Notes: generated from the sequence alone by a model not told the origin. Positions 13,190-24,397 are shown, counted from the stretch's first letter. The stretch is DNA of 64,000 nt from Bromus sterilis (GCA_950022295.1 OX465597.1:376495016-376559015), one strand, 5' to 3'. A program made the numbers and translations.

Positions 13190-14593
13190 GGAAACCTAAG
13201 GGGGCTTTCTTGGCTCCCAAGTCCTTCTAGAAGGCTTTCCAAAAATATCTCAAGTAGTACTTTTTACTATTCATGACACCACTTTTTCGCGTTCGAAAAT
13301 TCCGAAAATATTTCTGTGGGTCTTAGAATAATTCCAACACCCACTAAAATGATTTTGGGCGCATTCCGAAACAATTCCGGATTAGTGATTTTCATCTGCG
13401 AAAAGCAACCTAAGCATTTCCGGCAGCTCCGGAACATTTCCGGCAGCTCCGAAATATTTCCGAAAAAAATATTTTAATCTTTTCTCTAGAAAAATTCCAG
13501 AAGTTACCAGAACAATTCTGGCACTCTCCAAAATTACCAGGTGCTCTACGAAACCTTTTCGGCTTAGTGGTTTACCCCGAAACAACTTTTCGGTTTTCTC
13601 TCTCGGAACTTTTCCGCCGTCTCCGAAACCTTTCCGGTGACTTTATCTCAGACTCCCTGTCTAGTATTCAACAGATAGATGACCCTTAAGCGTGTGACCC
13701 TGTAGGTTCGATGAAGTATAGACATGACCGGAACACTTTCCGATCAATGATCAATAGCGGAACCGAGGACATCCATATTGATCCCTATACCCATACGAAG
13801 AATTATTCGAGTGAACCTTTAGTTGCTGTGTGCTATTCCTGTTGCTTCGCGATATATTACAAATACCCGAGGTGAGACTTATTGGCATCCCCGTGAATCA
13901 ACAACTTGTCCACTATGCCAGTTACCTCGTTCCTGGTATTGTTCTCTTTTCTCGTTCCCGCGTTCCGGCATCCCTGTGATCAAATCACACTGTGTCTGGC
14001 CAGACGATGGTGGATACCGTAACACCGAGAGGGCCCTAAGAATATCTCTCCAACGACGGAGGAGCAAATCCCAATCTCGAGCTACCTAGTTCCTTGTCAT
14101 ACTTTTCCGTGAACCCGCAAGCTGCCGTAATAGCCACCCTTTTACAGATGACGTTTAACAAAACCCCAAAGTTCACGAAGCAAGTACGAAGGAACTCGAT
14201 ACTCTCACGGTCTAAGGAATTATGCAAACGCACAACTTTCTCTGTGTTATTAACCATTAACTTGTGACGAATGTATCTCATAGCATAACATCAATTCGGG
14301 TCGATTCAACACAAATGTTCTTCTAACATTGTGCCCTCAAAATTGCCGGCATAGACATGCCCATGATCAGGAAAACAGGATCATCATGCAATACATGAGC
14401 CAGTCTTAGAGGCATGACTAGGAATACATTTTACTGTTTATTATACCACACGTGCACATGAGTTTCCCTCCGAGCCTCGTGGATATTGCAGACTCGAGAA
14501 TCATTGCAGTTATAGCATGGAACATAAACATTCATTACAAACTCGGAGATACAAAATAACTGTTATTACTGCCTCTAGGGCATATCTCCTACA

Positions 14594-14608
14594 GACTCCC
14601 ACTTGCAC
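14594..14608 (-). other. Copia 1 polypurine tract
   Basis: The minus strand reads GTGCAAGTGGGAGTC immediately before the LTR. Copia H has the near-identical GTGCAAGTGGGAGAC at the same place. Confidence 0.85.
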
Positions 14609-14624
14609 TAGAGTCATAATCCAG

Positions 14625-17600
14625 TTACATGGCTTCCCTAACACCAATGGCTATCCGGTGCTGCTCATGCTTTGCTCGTGGTAGAGGCTTTGTCATCGGA
14701 TCTGACACGTTCAGATCCGTGTGAACTTTGCGTACTTTCACTAAACCCGCTTCGACATGATGTCGAATGAGTTTATATTTGCGTTCAATATGTCTTGTCT
14801 TATGGTGCGAACATGGCTCCCTTGCCTGAGCCACGGCGCCACTATTATCACAATAGATCTCCACCGGGTCCAGAGCACTTGGAACCACACCAAGGTCTTC
14901 AAGAAATTGCTTGATCCATACCGCCTCTTTGGAGGCTTCTGAAGCAGCAACATATTCCGCCTCTGTCGTAGAATCCGCCACAGTCTTTTGTTTGGAACTT
15001 TTCCAATCAACTGCGCCGCCGTTCAATATGAAAACATAGCCTGATTGAGATTTGAAGTCATCTGGGTCAGTCATGAAGCCTGCATCAGTGTAACCACTTA
15101 CAATGAGGTCTTCATCACCTTCGTACACAAGGAGTAAATCCTTGGTCCGTTTGAGGTACTTAAGAATACCCTTGACTGCGGCCCAGTGTTCCAATCCTGG
15201 ATCACTTTGGTACCGGCTGCTAACACTTAGCGCATAGGAAACGTCCGGTCTTGTACATAGCATGGCATACATAATAGAACCAACTGCCGAGGCATATGGA
15301 ACATCATTCATTTGTACTCGCTCATCGAGAGTCCGAGGACACTGATTCTTGCAAAGCCCTGTGCCAGGTGACATGGGGAGTAGGCCTTTCTTGGAGTTCT
15401 CCATGTTGAACCTTTTCAACACCTTGTCAATGTACGTGCTTTGGCTAAGCGCTATCAGGCGTCTTGATCTATCTCTATAGATCCTAATGCCCAATACATA
15501 TGCCGCTTCGCCTAAGTCTTTCATTGAAAAACTCCTTTTCAATGAGTCTTTTATTTCGCTAAGGAAATTCACATCATTTCCAATCAACAATATGTCATCC
15601 ACATACAAGATTAGAAATGCTTTTGCGCTCCCACTAAACTTCTTGTAAACACAAGATTCTTCGTCATTCCTGATGAAGCCAAACCGTTTGACTACTTCAT
15701 AAAAATGAATGTTCCAGCTCCTTGATGCTTGCTTCAGACCATAAATGGCTTTCTGAAGCTTGCATACCTTTTTAGCATCCTTATGAATGACAAAACCTTC
15801 TGGCTGTATCATGTATACATCCTCTTTGAGGTTTCCATTTAGGAAAGCCGTTTTGACGTCCATCTGCCATATTTCATAGTCGAAATAAGCAGCAATTGCT
15901 AGTAATATCCGTACAGACCTAAGCATAGCTACTGGCGAGAACGTCTCGTCGTAGTCCACTCCTGGAACTTGCGTGAACCCTTTCGCGACAAGTCTAGCTT
16001 TGTGGATAGTAATGTTACCATCCGCGTCCGTCTTTCTTTTGAAAATCCATTTACAACCAATGGGCTTTACGCCTTCTGGAAGTTCTTCCAAGTTCCAAAC
16101 TTCGTTTTCGTACATGGATTCCATCTCGGATTTCATGGCTCTGTGCCATTCCCTTGAGCTGGGCCCCGCCATCGCTTCTTTGTAGTGCGCAGGTTCATCG
16201 TCTTCAAGAATGAAGATTTCATCATGAAACCACTCAGGTGGCTGGACAGCCCTACCTGATCTACGCGGTTCAGTTACAACATTGTCTGAAGTTTTTGCAT
16301 TATATGCGACAACTTCCGGCTCGGTTGTAGGGATAATTTGCGGAATTACTTCCGGTTCTTTAGCCATAGCAACGGTCGCCGAAGATTCACTAATCTCATT
16401 AAGTTGTACTGTCCTCCCACTTACTTCTTTGGCGAGAAACTCTTTCTCAAGAAAGACTCCGCTTTTAGCGACAAACACTTTGTGCTCGGAGGGTAGGTAG
16501 AAGGAATACCCAATTGTTTCTTTTGGATAACCTACAAAGTTACATTTGTCTGATCTGGGATCGAGTTTGGTTGGTTGTAAACGTTTTACAAGTACCTCAC
16601 ATCCCCAAATTTTAAGGTGCGACAAACTGGGTTTCTTCCCATTCCACATCTCATGTGGTGTCGTTTCAACAGACTTAGACGGTGCTCGGTTTAGTGTGTG
16701 AGCGGCAGTTTCTAGTGCGTGACCCCAAAAAGATATCGGCAGATCTGTAAGAGACATCATCGACCTTACCATGTCTAACAAGGTTCGGTTACGTCTTTCC
16801 GATACTCCATTTCGCTGTGGAGTTCCGGGAGGCGTAAGCTGTGAAACGATTCCACGGTCACTTAGATGTTGGCCAAACTCATGACTAAGGTATTCGCCTC
16901 CGCGATCAGACCGCAGAAACTTAATCTTTTTGTCACGATGATTTTCTACCTCATTCTGAAATTCCTTGAACTTTTCAAAGGTTTCCGACTTATGCTTCAT
17001 CAAGTAGATGTAGCCATACCGACTTAAATCATCAGTAAAAGTCACGAAGTAGAAATACCCACCCCGTGCGGCTGTGCTCATTGGACCACATACATCACTA
17101 TGTATTATTTCCAATAATTCACCCGCCCGTTCAGGAGGACCCTTGAACGGCATCTTGGTCATTTTTCCCATTAGACAAGCTTCACATGTGTCAAATGATT
17201 CAAAATCAAAGGACGGTAAAACTCCATCTCTTTGGAGTCTTTGCATGCGTTTCTTTCCGATGTGGCCAAGCCGACAGTGCCACAAATAAGTGGTTGTGGT
17301 ATCAACCTTCTTAAGGCGTTTAGCATTCATGTTAAAGACATCATTTTCACATTCAAGATTTAGTATGAAAAGGCCCCCAACAATGGGTGCAAATCCATAA
17401 AACATATCTTTACAATAAAGTGAACAACCATTGTTCTCAGACTTGTACGAATACCCATCGTGTACTAAACATGATCCAGAGATAATGTTTCTACACAATA
17501 GTGGAACAAAATAACATTTATTTAGCTCTAAGATAAATCCTGAAGGGAGACGTAGAGGCATAATGCCGACGGCTTGAGCGGCGATCCCAGCGCCGTTCCC

Positions 17601-18587
17601 GACGCGCATCATGACTTCATTCTTTGCTAGCTTGCGGACCTTCTGCAGTCCCTGTATCGAGTTGCAAATGTGAGCAACCGATCCGGTATCAAATACCAAA
17701 GACTTAGAATTTTCGCTAGCAAGCAAAACATCAATGACATTAACTTGTATAACAATTATACCTTTTCCGGTTTTCCCGGACTTCTTATCGGCCAGATACT
17801 TCTTGCAGTTTCTCTTCCAGTGTCCTGTGCCCTTGCAGTAGAAGCACTCAGTTTCATTCTTGCCTCCGCCCTTAGAGTTGCTTTGGGATCCGGTCTTACC
17901 GGCACCCTTGCCCTTCTTTGGCTTGCCTTTCTTTTTGAAACTGGCGGTTTTATTCACAAGCAACACTTGCTTGTGATTTTTCCGCAGTCCTTCTTCCACA
18001 GTTTTCAGCATGGCGAGCACCTCTTCTGGTGTTTTCTCCATCCCACTCATGTTGTAATTCATGACAAAACCGTTGTAAGACGGGGGGAGTGAAAAAAGCA
18101 TCATGTCCATCATATGGGATGCTGGAATTGGAAATTCCAGGGTTTTAAGCCTTTCAGCATAGCCAATCATTTTGACTATGTGTTCGCCAACTGAACCGCC
18201 CTCAGCCATCTTTAAATTCATCAAGATATTCATGATATCAAAACGTTCAGACCTTGCGGTTTCCTTGTACAGAGCATCCAATTCCCGGATCATATCACGG
18301 GGTTTATGGAATTCAAAACGTTTTTGGAGCTCTGGACTCATGCAAGCTAGCATGAGGCACTGTACTGCGTTGTGATCATCATCCTGAGTGGCCCAGACAT
18401 TTTGTTCATCTTCCGAGGCACCTGCCGCCGGTTTAGCTGGAAGAGCTTTTTCAAGCACATAGATTTTCTTAGCGCTCCTGAGGACAATCCTCAGGTTACG
18501 GACCCAGTCCGCATAGTTGTTTCCAGTCGCAGCTAACTTTTCTTTCTCTAACAATGGCCCCAAGTTGAAAGCGGTGTTGCGAGCCAT
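14625..18587 (-). CDS. Copia gag-pol polyprotein, intact
   Basis: A single frame of 1320 codons from the ATG at 18587 (MARNTAFNLGPLL) to TAA at 14625. The open frame extends ten codons further upstream but only from a GTG, so MARNT is the likely start. Domains in order: copia-type gag (about 20-230), zinc knuckle CFYCKGTGHWKRNC (about 250), protease FDTGS (about 300), integrase with an HHCC zinc motif (HCRLGHIG to CEACLMGK, about 445-490) and a DDE core, reverse transcriptase with YVDDILLIG (near 15600), and RNase H with DSTTEAEYVA. This order (integrase before reverse transcriptase) defines Ty1/copia. Length is normal for the family. I see no stop or frameshift, unlike every other gag-pol here. 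With the 5' LTR gone, it has no promoter of its own in view. Confidence 0.95.
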   Translation of the reverse strand: MARNTAFNLGPLLEKEKLAATGNNYADWVRNLRIVLRSAKKIYVLEKALPAKPAAGASEDEQNVWATQDDDHNAVQCLMLACMSPELQKRFEFHKPRDMIRELDALYKETARSERFDIMNILMNLKMAEGGSVGEHIVKMIGYAERLKTLEFPIPASHMMDMMLFSLPPSYNGFVMNYNMSGMEKTPEEVLAMLKTVEEGLRKNHKQVLLVNKTASFKKKGKPKKGKGAGKTGSQSNSKGGGKNETECFYCKGTGHWKRNCKKYLADKKSGKTGKGIIVIQVNVIDVLLASENSKSLVFDTGSVAHICNSIQGLQKVRKLAKNEVMMRVGNGAGIAAQAVGIMPLRLPSGFILELNKCYFVPLLCRNIISGSCLVHDGYSYKSENNGCSLYCKDMFYGFAPIVGGLFILNLECENDVFNMNAKRLKKVDTTTTYLWHCRLGHIGKKRMQRLQRDGVLPSFDFESFDTCEACLMGKMTKMPFKGPPERAGELLEIIHSDVCGPMSTAARGGYFYFVTFTDDLSRYGYIYLMKHKSETFEKFKEFQNEVENHRDKKIKFLRSDRGGEYLSHEFGQHLSDRGIVSQLTPPGTPQRNGVSERRNRTLLDMVRSMMSLTDLPISFWGHALETAAHTLNRAPSKSVETTPHEMWNGKKPSLSHLKIWGCEVLVKRLQPTKLDPRSDKCNFVGYPKETIGYSFYLPSEHKVFVAKSGVFLEKEFLAKEVSGRTVQLNEISESSATVAMAKEPEVIPQIIPTTEPEVVAYNAKTSDNVVTEPRRSGRAVQPPEWFHDEIFILEDDEPAHYKEAMAGPSSREWHRAMKSEMESMYENEVWNLEELPEGVKPIGCKWIFKRKTDADGNITIHKARLVAKGFTQVPGVDYDETFSPVAMLRSVRILLAIAAYFDYEIWQMDVKTAFLNGNLKEDVYMIQPEGFVIHKDAKKVCKLQKAIYGLKQASRSWNIHFYEVVKRFGFIRNDEESCVYKKFSGSAKAFLILYVDDILLIGNDVNFLSEIKDSLKRSFSMKDLGEAAYVLGIRIYRDRSRRLIALSQSTYIDKVLKRFNMENSKKGLLPMSPGTGLCKNQCPRTLDERVQMNDVPYASAVGSIMYAMLCTRPDVSYALSVSSRYQSDPGLEHWAAVKGILKYLKRTKDLLLVYEGDEDLIVSGYTDAGFMTDPDDFKSQSGYVFILNGGAVDWKSSKQKTVADSTTEAEYVAASEASKEAVWIKQFLEDLGVVPSALDPVEIYCDNSGAVAQAREPCSHHKTRHIERKYKLIRHHVEAGLVKVRKVHTDLNVSDPMTKPLPRAKHEQHRIAIGVREAM

Positions 18588-19026
18588 TTGATCTACAACG
18601 GTAAACACAAGTTTCACTTAGACTTTGTTCATAATGATTTTTGCACTAGTGAATAAACAATTTTATTCTAAAGTGTGCTCCCACTTAAATCAATATCTCT
18701 CAAAATTGATTATGAGTGATTCAAGATCCAAATATCAATACAACGCCATAGAATCATCATCTCATGACGAGGATTTTGATTTGGTCGGCCAACTTGCCGA
18801 TCACATCTCTATGTGACTCTTGTTCATCTTTCGATGCGTGTGTTCCGAGCTCAGGACGATCCTGCCATGAACGTCAAGACAACCAAGTGATCTTGCTGCG
18901 AGGTCTGACCTCACCCGTCTACGGAACCTTTTATTTTGCCTCAAGGATGGAAGGAGGATATCGTTCCATCTATCATAAGCAGCATTTGGTCCATTTCACT
19001 CCATCATCAAGTATGGGGGAGGTGTA
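18588..19026 (-). other. Copia 1 untranslated leader, truncated
   Basis: No coding signal. Short stretches match the leader of copia H near 58490-58530, for example GAGTCACAT with a nearby ATCGAAAG. A primer site should lie at the far end of the leader but none is visible, so the end is lost. The boundary with F1 is uncertain within about 18880-19030. Confidence 0.6.
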
Positions 19027-20020
19027 ACTCTCATATTTTTTTATTGACTAGTTAAAACTTCCGTCAAAATATTTTTGGCATGAAAGATACTGATTTTCCC
19101 TCACCGCACCATGAGCTTGTGCGGTTACAAAGGGGAAGCTTTTGAATAAATTTCGAGATGGCACAAGAAATTCTAAGTTAGGAGTGGCCGGTAAATACCA
19201 CAAATAGGTAGGTATGGTGGACTCAAATGGAACAACTGGTTTGAAAAGGAGTTTGGATGCACAAGCAGAATTCCGCTTGGTGCTGAAGGAAGGCTAGAAA
19301 AAGACGGGGAAGCGACCAACCAGAGAGCATAACGTTCATAATCATGCAGAGCGACAAAACAATATTGAATCGGGCATGAAAGTGATATAGCTCACTCTGA
19401 AGTAAAAAGATCATCAAGGCAGAATAGACTTTTTAGTATTAACATGCGTGAACATGTGCGAAGTCAACCCAAGAATTCCCCGGAGGGAAATACCACTTCA
19501 ATATACCACACCATGAACAATGCAATGCATGTCAATCATTTCAAGCAACACATTATAAACTCTAGCTATTTGAGACTAACCACAAACAAAGCATGAACCA
19601 CTGGGAAAACATTGTAAACATAGCACTATGTCGCTACAAGCGGGTCTCTAATCATAAGCACATGCATATGTACAAAAGTAGAAACAAAAAGAGTTCATAC
19701 CGGCTTTCCTTGTTGCATCCCTTCCGTCGATCTTTGTCATTACTGCCTTGTCACTTGTACGATCGAACGTAGGAAATTATAATCATCACGGACTCGAGCT
19801 GAACTCTGAAACAAAGAAAACTAAAGAGAAAAGGAAACATATTTTTGGTTTTTTTAAGGTTTAATGAAAGCAAAAGAAAGGAGAAATCTTTTTGGGTTTT
19901 TGCAAACTAAAAGAACAAAGAAGAACAGGCAAAAACGTGCAAAAAGATAAAAGCGAACCAATGGTAGATACAATGGAAAGGGGAGGAGAGCACGTACTCC
20001 CCCAAGCTTAGGGTTTTGGC

Positions 20021-21127
20021 CTAAGTTGGGGCTCGTCTACTGCGGTCCTGAGGAGCCTCCTGCTCCCGGGTAGTACTGTTATGCCCATGGGTCGTATGAG
20101 TTCTCCGGTGCGTACACTGAAGTCCTGGGTTCCTCCCACGTGGAAGAGGAAGGTCCCGCCCCCATCCAGAGGAAGACCCTTCACCCCAGGGGGTGACGGT
20201 CTCCTCCTGAACTGGTGGATATACCACGTGCTCCTTCTGAACGGGCGGATACACGACGCGCTCCTCCTCGTCTGGCTCGACCCCCTCCGTGGGGTCGTGA
20301 AACTGGTATCTCCCCGTAATCTCCTCAAACTCGGCCACTGAAAAACGAAATCCGTTCCTGCGAGAAAAATCAAACACAAGTGGTGCAGGTAGACAGACAG
20401 TGCGTGCCACACCGTCTTTAAACCGCAAAATATAATCAAGTGTGCAGCGGTCAGAGGTCTTAGTAACAAAGAAATGCCTCTTCATGGCAACCAAGTCAAG
20501 GCTAGCAAAAGGAAAGATTGCATCATCTGGGTGCGGTTCTCCTTGGAGAAACTGCAAAAGAAGTGTGGCATAGATGCCACCAAAGAGGTCCCCCTTGTTA
20601 CTATTAGTAGCAAGGCGTTTCACAATAAGCGAACCCACATGATACTCGTGCTTCCCTGGGAGGGCATTCGCCATGATAGCAGTATCAGGCGTAGAAGTGT
20701 TGCTCGTGTTTTCTCGAGCCAACACTCCTCTAGCAATATAATAGGCGAAATACCTGAGGTGAGGGAACATAATGTTGGAAATCTTCTGTCGGTTGGATGG
20801 CCTCACTTCAATGTTACAGAACGAGTCGAGGAGGGTGTTGAGTGCAACAGTTTGGACATTTTTCCTCTTCTTCTTCTCGACCAAGCCTGATAAACCTGAA
20901 ACTGCATTGATAAAAAGAACATATAACTCTTCTTGTATGCCGGCATCCTCCATGAAATCTTCGCATGGAAATGCCATGGCTTTCGCGGGTGACGCGTCCA
21001 ACATCTCTATGGGTACGATATCTTCATTGTAGCTCACCCTCGTGGTCGAAGTTGAAGCTGCGGAACGCGTAACACGGCTAGAGCGCTCGGGTTTCTTCTT
21101 CCCAAGCCATTTTCCTAGCCTCTCCAT
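20021..21127 (-). CDS. Third ORF of Athila-like element, function unknown
   Basis: 368 codons from the ATG at 21127 (MERLGKWLGKKKPERSSRV). The start is supported by a splice acceptor two bases upstream and by conservation of the same start in F2 (near 44116). The N-terminus is basic and Ser/Thr-rich, the middle is a folded-looking region, and the C-terminal part carries two close copies of VVYPPVQ followed by a Gly/Arg-rich tail. I see no signal peptide and no membrane segment, so it is not an obvious envelope protein. It may relate to the Athila ORF group of plant retrotransposon proteins, but I cannot confirm that. The downstream ORF in F2 is cut short near 44050. Confidence 0.65.
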   Translation of the reverse strand: MERLGKWLGKKKPERSSRVTRSAASTSTTRVSYNEDIVPIEMLDASPAKAMAFPCEDFMEDAGIQEELYVLFINAVSGLSGLVEKKKRKNVQTVALNTLLDSFCNIEVRPSNRQKISNIMFPHLRYFAYYIARGVLARENTSNTSTPDTAIMANALPGKHEYHVGSLIVKRLATNSNKGDLFGGIYATLLLQFLQGEPHPDDAIFPFASLDLVAMKRHFFVTKTSDRCTLDYILRFKDGVARTVCLPAPLVFDFSRRNGFRFSVAEFEEITGRYQFHDPTEGVEPDEEERVVYPPVQKEHVVYPPVQEETVTPWGEGSSSGWGRDLPLPRGRNPGLQCTHRRTHTTHGHNSTTREQEAPQDRSRRAPT

Positions 21128-21129
21128 TT

Positions 21130-21350
21130 CTGAAATTTTTAACAATTCACAAAAACGAAGATTTAAGCAAAACTAGTTTGGGCAAAACATTCTACTTACT
21201 TTACCAAGGCTCAAACTAGCAACGAAACTTGAAAAATAAATTTCTACACAAACATTTAAGCTCAACTAAACATCACCAAGAACCACTAAATACTCACTAA
21301 TGAAGCCACCAACTAGAAAACTAATTGGAGGGGGTGAGGGAGTCACATAC
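21130..21350 (-). other. Putative intron before third ORF
   Basis: On the minus strand the donor reads CTCTG|GTATGTGAC (exon ends at 21351) and the acceptor AAAATTTCAG|AAATGG (exon resumes at 21129), giving a 221-nt intron that ends two bases before the ORF start. F2 keeps both sites. A GC-rich block at 21485-21625 lies upstream and resembles the leader part of the neighbouring LTRs. This suggests a spliced or separately started mRNA for the third ORF. Confidence 0.6.
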
Positions 21351-21648
21351 CAGAGAGTATTTGTTCCAAATTTCAGCTCAAATGAATGGTTGTAGAAGGA
21401 GATCGAGGTTCCGTGCTCAAGAACAGCAAGAACAGCAGAACCAGAGCAAGAACACGAGTTTTTGGGAGAAAGGAGAGAGAGTGAGGGAAGAGAGGCCACC
21501 AGGGGGTGCCTGTGGCCCCCAGGAGGGTGGGTGGCGCGGCCAGGAGCTGGGTCGCGCCACCTGGCCTCCTGGGCCAGGGGTGGACCCCCCTGGTCAGCCT
21601 CAGGTGCCTCCTGAAGGCTTTTTACCTGGAAATTTTGATTTTGATTTT

Positions 21649-24397
21649 TCTACCTACTGTTCTGTTTTTCACAGATTCTGCCACGTTTTGTCTCTCCATA
21701 CTTTTGAAAACCTTAAGCTTGATTTTTCTTTGCAAAAACCTTTTGGCAATCTTGAGAAACAGTAGCTCTTCAAGAATATCTTTATATCCAATGGGGAAAA
21801 ATTATTTATTAAGGGTACTAACCTCTCTAATCAGCTTATGATGAGTTTTGTATGAAGGGAGTTTTCAAGTGTGCGATGGAAGATGATGAAAGAAGATCCT
21901 GGAGTGTCAAACGCTCAAGCTTGGGGATGACCATTTGCACCCCCAATAAATATTCAAGGAGACTCAAGCGTCTAAGCTTGGGGATGCCCCCGTGCATCCC
22001 CTTCTTCATCAACAATTATCAGTTCGTCCCTCATTGCAGTATATTTTTATCACTTCGTGCGTTATGTGCTATGCTTGGAGCGTCTCGCTCTTTACTTTTA
22101 TTAGGTTTTTTTTGCTTTGCTTGATATTCATAACAAGTTAGATCCCGTCTTACTTTGTGTGGGAGAGAAACACGCTCCACTTTCAAAATCTAGAACACAT
22201 CATAGGATTCTTCATGCCTATCTTTTTGCTGTTGTGTGTTCTTTATCTTTTCATAGCTACTGCAATGTTTAGTTTTAGTTTTAGTTTGTCTTTAGCAAGA
22301 TCCTTGGCTTTTGTTTAGTTTATTGCTGGAAATCTCTTTAGTTTTCATTTTTATCTTGTTTAGAGAGTTTTCTTGTTGCACTGAGTTTTGTGTCTTGACT
22401 AGAAAGTAGGTAGTTGAAGTTGCTATTCTCTTTGTAGTAGTAACTTGCAATAGTTTTGAGGTATTGACTAGAGTAATGTTTGAACTTTTGGTGTCAAGAG
22501 CTCTAGCCTATTAGTGATAGATGTCGTATTTTGGGTAATCCGTGTGATTTTCGAAAACCAAAACCCCTGTTGAGAACTCTAGCTACTAGATGGATCACTA
22601 ACCTCTGGAGGGTTCAAATATTAGAGTACACTCACGTACCATGAGTCGAGGATGCGCAAGGATAACCAAACCCCCATACACTCGTCCTCGGGGTACTTGT
22701 CTCTTTGTGAACCTCCTGATTAGATTGAGAGTTACCGATAATAAGTGCATGAGTTCTTCAGATTAATGTGAGTATTCGAAAGTTGACACTTCCACCTTCC
22801 ATATTTTTCTAGCCTCTCTTGTGCCGTGCATTGCCTCCTTGTCACTCCGAGAGTTGGCGTCCACCTTCGCCGGTGCATCCAAACCCTTGGCATGATACGC
22901 TCTGTCATCATAAACCTCCTTATATATTTCCTCAAAACAGCCACCATACCTACCTATCAAGGCATTTCCATAGCCTTTCCGAGATACATTGTCATGCAAC
23001 ATCCCCATTCTCATGACTTGATCTTCATGTCATACATGTTCCTGCTACACTGGCAACGGAATACATTACATACATCATGATAGTTACATCTTCTTTATGT
23101 GAGTACCCTTGTAAAGTGTGAAAGATCTCCTATATTCTTGTAAAATATAGAGTGTTGCCCCTAAAGTGAGCAAAAGATCCCAAGGAGGACAAAATCAAAA
23201 GATCCCAAAGAGGACAAATGAGAGTTAAATAGAAAGAGCCATTGAGGCCACCAAAAATATTAAAAAGAGAAAAAAGAGAAGGGGGCACACTACTATTCCT
23301 TTCGAGAGATCCACACTAGTACTTCATCCTCTATCCCTTGTACTCCATAGAGATCATCATACATGCATATAGCTATGTGGGGACCATTCACACTATAGAA
23401 CTTGGCTTGTATATTCCAATGATGAGCCTCCTCAAATGAGCTCTAGGTCTTCTTGAGCAATAAAGTTGGATGCACCCCCACTAGTTCCCTTTGAGAGGTT
23501 ATAGCTCACATGTGCATCCGTTGCATGGCACTACCTACTCCTCACATCATATCTATCATATGGCCTTCTCTCGCCTATGATTGTCCTCATTGATGTGAGC
23601 CTTTCACACCTTTTTGTCTTCCTCCTCCACCTTCTTTCTGTTTCTCCTTTTAGGTGTCAACTTTCTTGCTCACGCTCATCCATTGCATGAGTGCTCAAAA
23701 TATCGAAAGGGAGTGGATCATTTTGACTTGTACCTGGCTAGTGGTCTGGGGATGAGTCAAGATAAGAATCCAAAGGAGACTAAGTGTGAAACTTTAGTAG
23801 ATAGTAGTTCTCAACAACCTTTTTTCTCTCTTTTTCCTAGTCCCCTGCTTGCACGCAAACACCATCTGGAGATATTCGAGTCACGGACAGCGAGAGCTCT
23901 TGCACCCTTTGTTCTTTTGTTGCTTGTGTCAATGCTAATATAGACTCTTGCTTGTTAAGACTTGAATTGAATTGCATGCTTTGATTTCTTTACTTAAAAG
24001 TCCTTATATGGTTGTGTAGCATGTTGCCACAGAAATTTTGCTTGTTATCATTTTCCTACTTGAGGACGAGAAAAATTAAGCTTGGGGATGTTGATACGTC
24101 CCAAACGTATCAATAATTTCTGCTTGCTCCATGCATGATTTGTCTGACTTTGCCATGTTTTTCTTGAACTTTCATACACTTTTTATCATATTTGGACTAA
24201 CCTACTAACTCAGTGCACCCAGTTGCAAGTTCATGTTTTCTGCTGTTTTTATATTTCAGGTTTCCCATCCGTTAAAAGTGCCAAATAAATTCCGGAAAAT
24301 ATATATAAAAAATCAGCGTCTCAGAAGCTTCCCGAAGAACCAAGGAAGGAAGGGAGTGGACCCACCAGGGCCCCAGGAGGTTCGCTGGCGTGGCCCC
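21649..24397 (+). mobile_element. Fragment A: 3' half of a B-type gypsy element
   Basis: Plus strand. 21649-24091 matches the 3' noncoding region of B (about 29490-32084) and, reversed, that of C. 24092-24397 is the start of a B-type LTR. There is no coding region left. The right end stops abruptly against CACTA sequence, the left end against F1. Confidence 0.88.
24092..24397 (+). repeat. Fragment A 3' LTR (first 306 bp)
   Basis: Starts TGATACGTCCC after the purine tract AAGCTTGGGGATGT and follows the B LTR up to CCCACCC, where transposase sequence begins. A deletion joining two elements explains this better than insertion, since no target duplication is seen. Confidence 0.88.

Larger units (their letters stand above)
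12633..14593 (-). repeat. Copia 1 3' LTR (1961 bp)
   Basis: Ends are TG...CA on either strand. The minus-strand start TGTAGGAGAT lies next to a purine tract, which fixes the right boundary. The segment 13290-13640 is crowded with TTCCGAAA and TTTCCGG motifs, and the part downstream of the TATA box holds a 19-bp direct repeat. Confidence 0.9.
12633..19026 (-). mobile_element. Copia 1: Ty1/copia element (Angela-like), 5' LTR missing
   Basis: A minus-strand copia element with a 3' LTR (12633-14593), a purine tract, an uninterrupted gag-pol and a leader. No second LTR and no primer site are visible to the right; the leader runs into fragment F1 near 19026. I place that junction only to within about 150 bp. 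The left flank GAAAG (12628-12632) is the likely target duplication and has no visible partner. The LTR start TGTAGGAGAT plus GCCCTAGAGG resembles the Angela/BARE/WIS group, but the family is not certain. Confidence 0.88.
19027..21648 (-). mobile_element. Fragment F1 of an Athila-like gypsy element
   Basis: Minus-strand fragment. Its upstream part (about 21064-21648) matches 44050-44640 in fragment F2, where it follows a gag-protease gene. It holds a third ORF, a putative intron just upstream of that ORF, and a noncoding 3' stretch (19027-20020) with no feature I recognise. Both ends are cut: by copia 1 on the left and by fragment A on the right. No LTR remains. Confidence 0.75.

Noticed and set aside
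20008..20469. 153-codon minus-strand frame overlapping the third ORF of F1
   Set aside because: It lies in another frame of the better-supported ORF and has no recognisable start or domain.
23614..23943. A 110-codon frame in the 3' region of A, shared with C (37067-37438)
   Set aside because: It has no ATG start, the matching region of B is broken, and the similarity extends equally outside the frame. It looks like conserved noncoding sequence.
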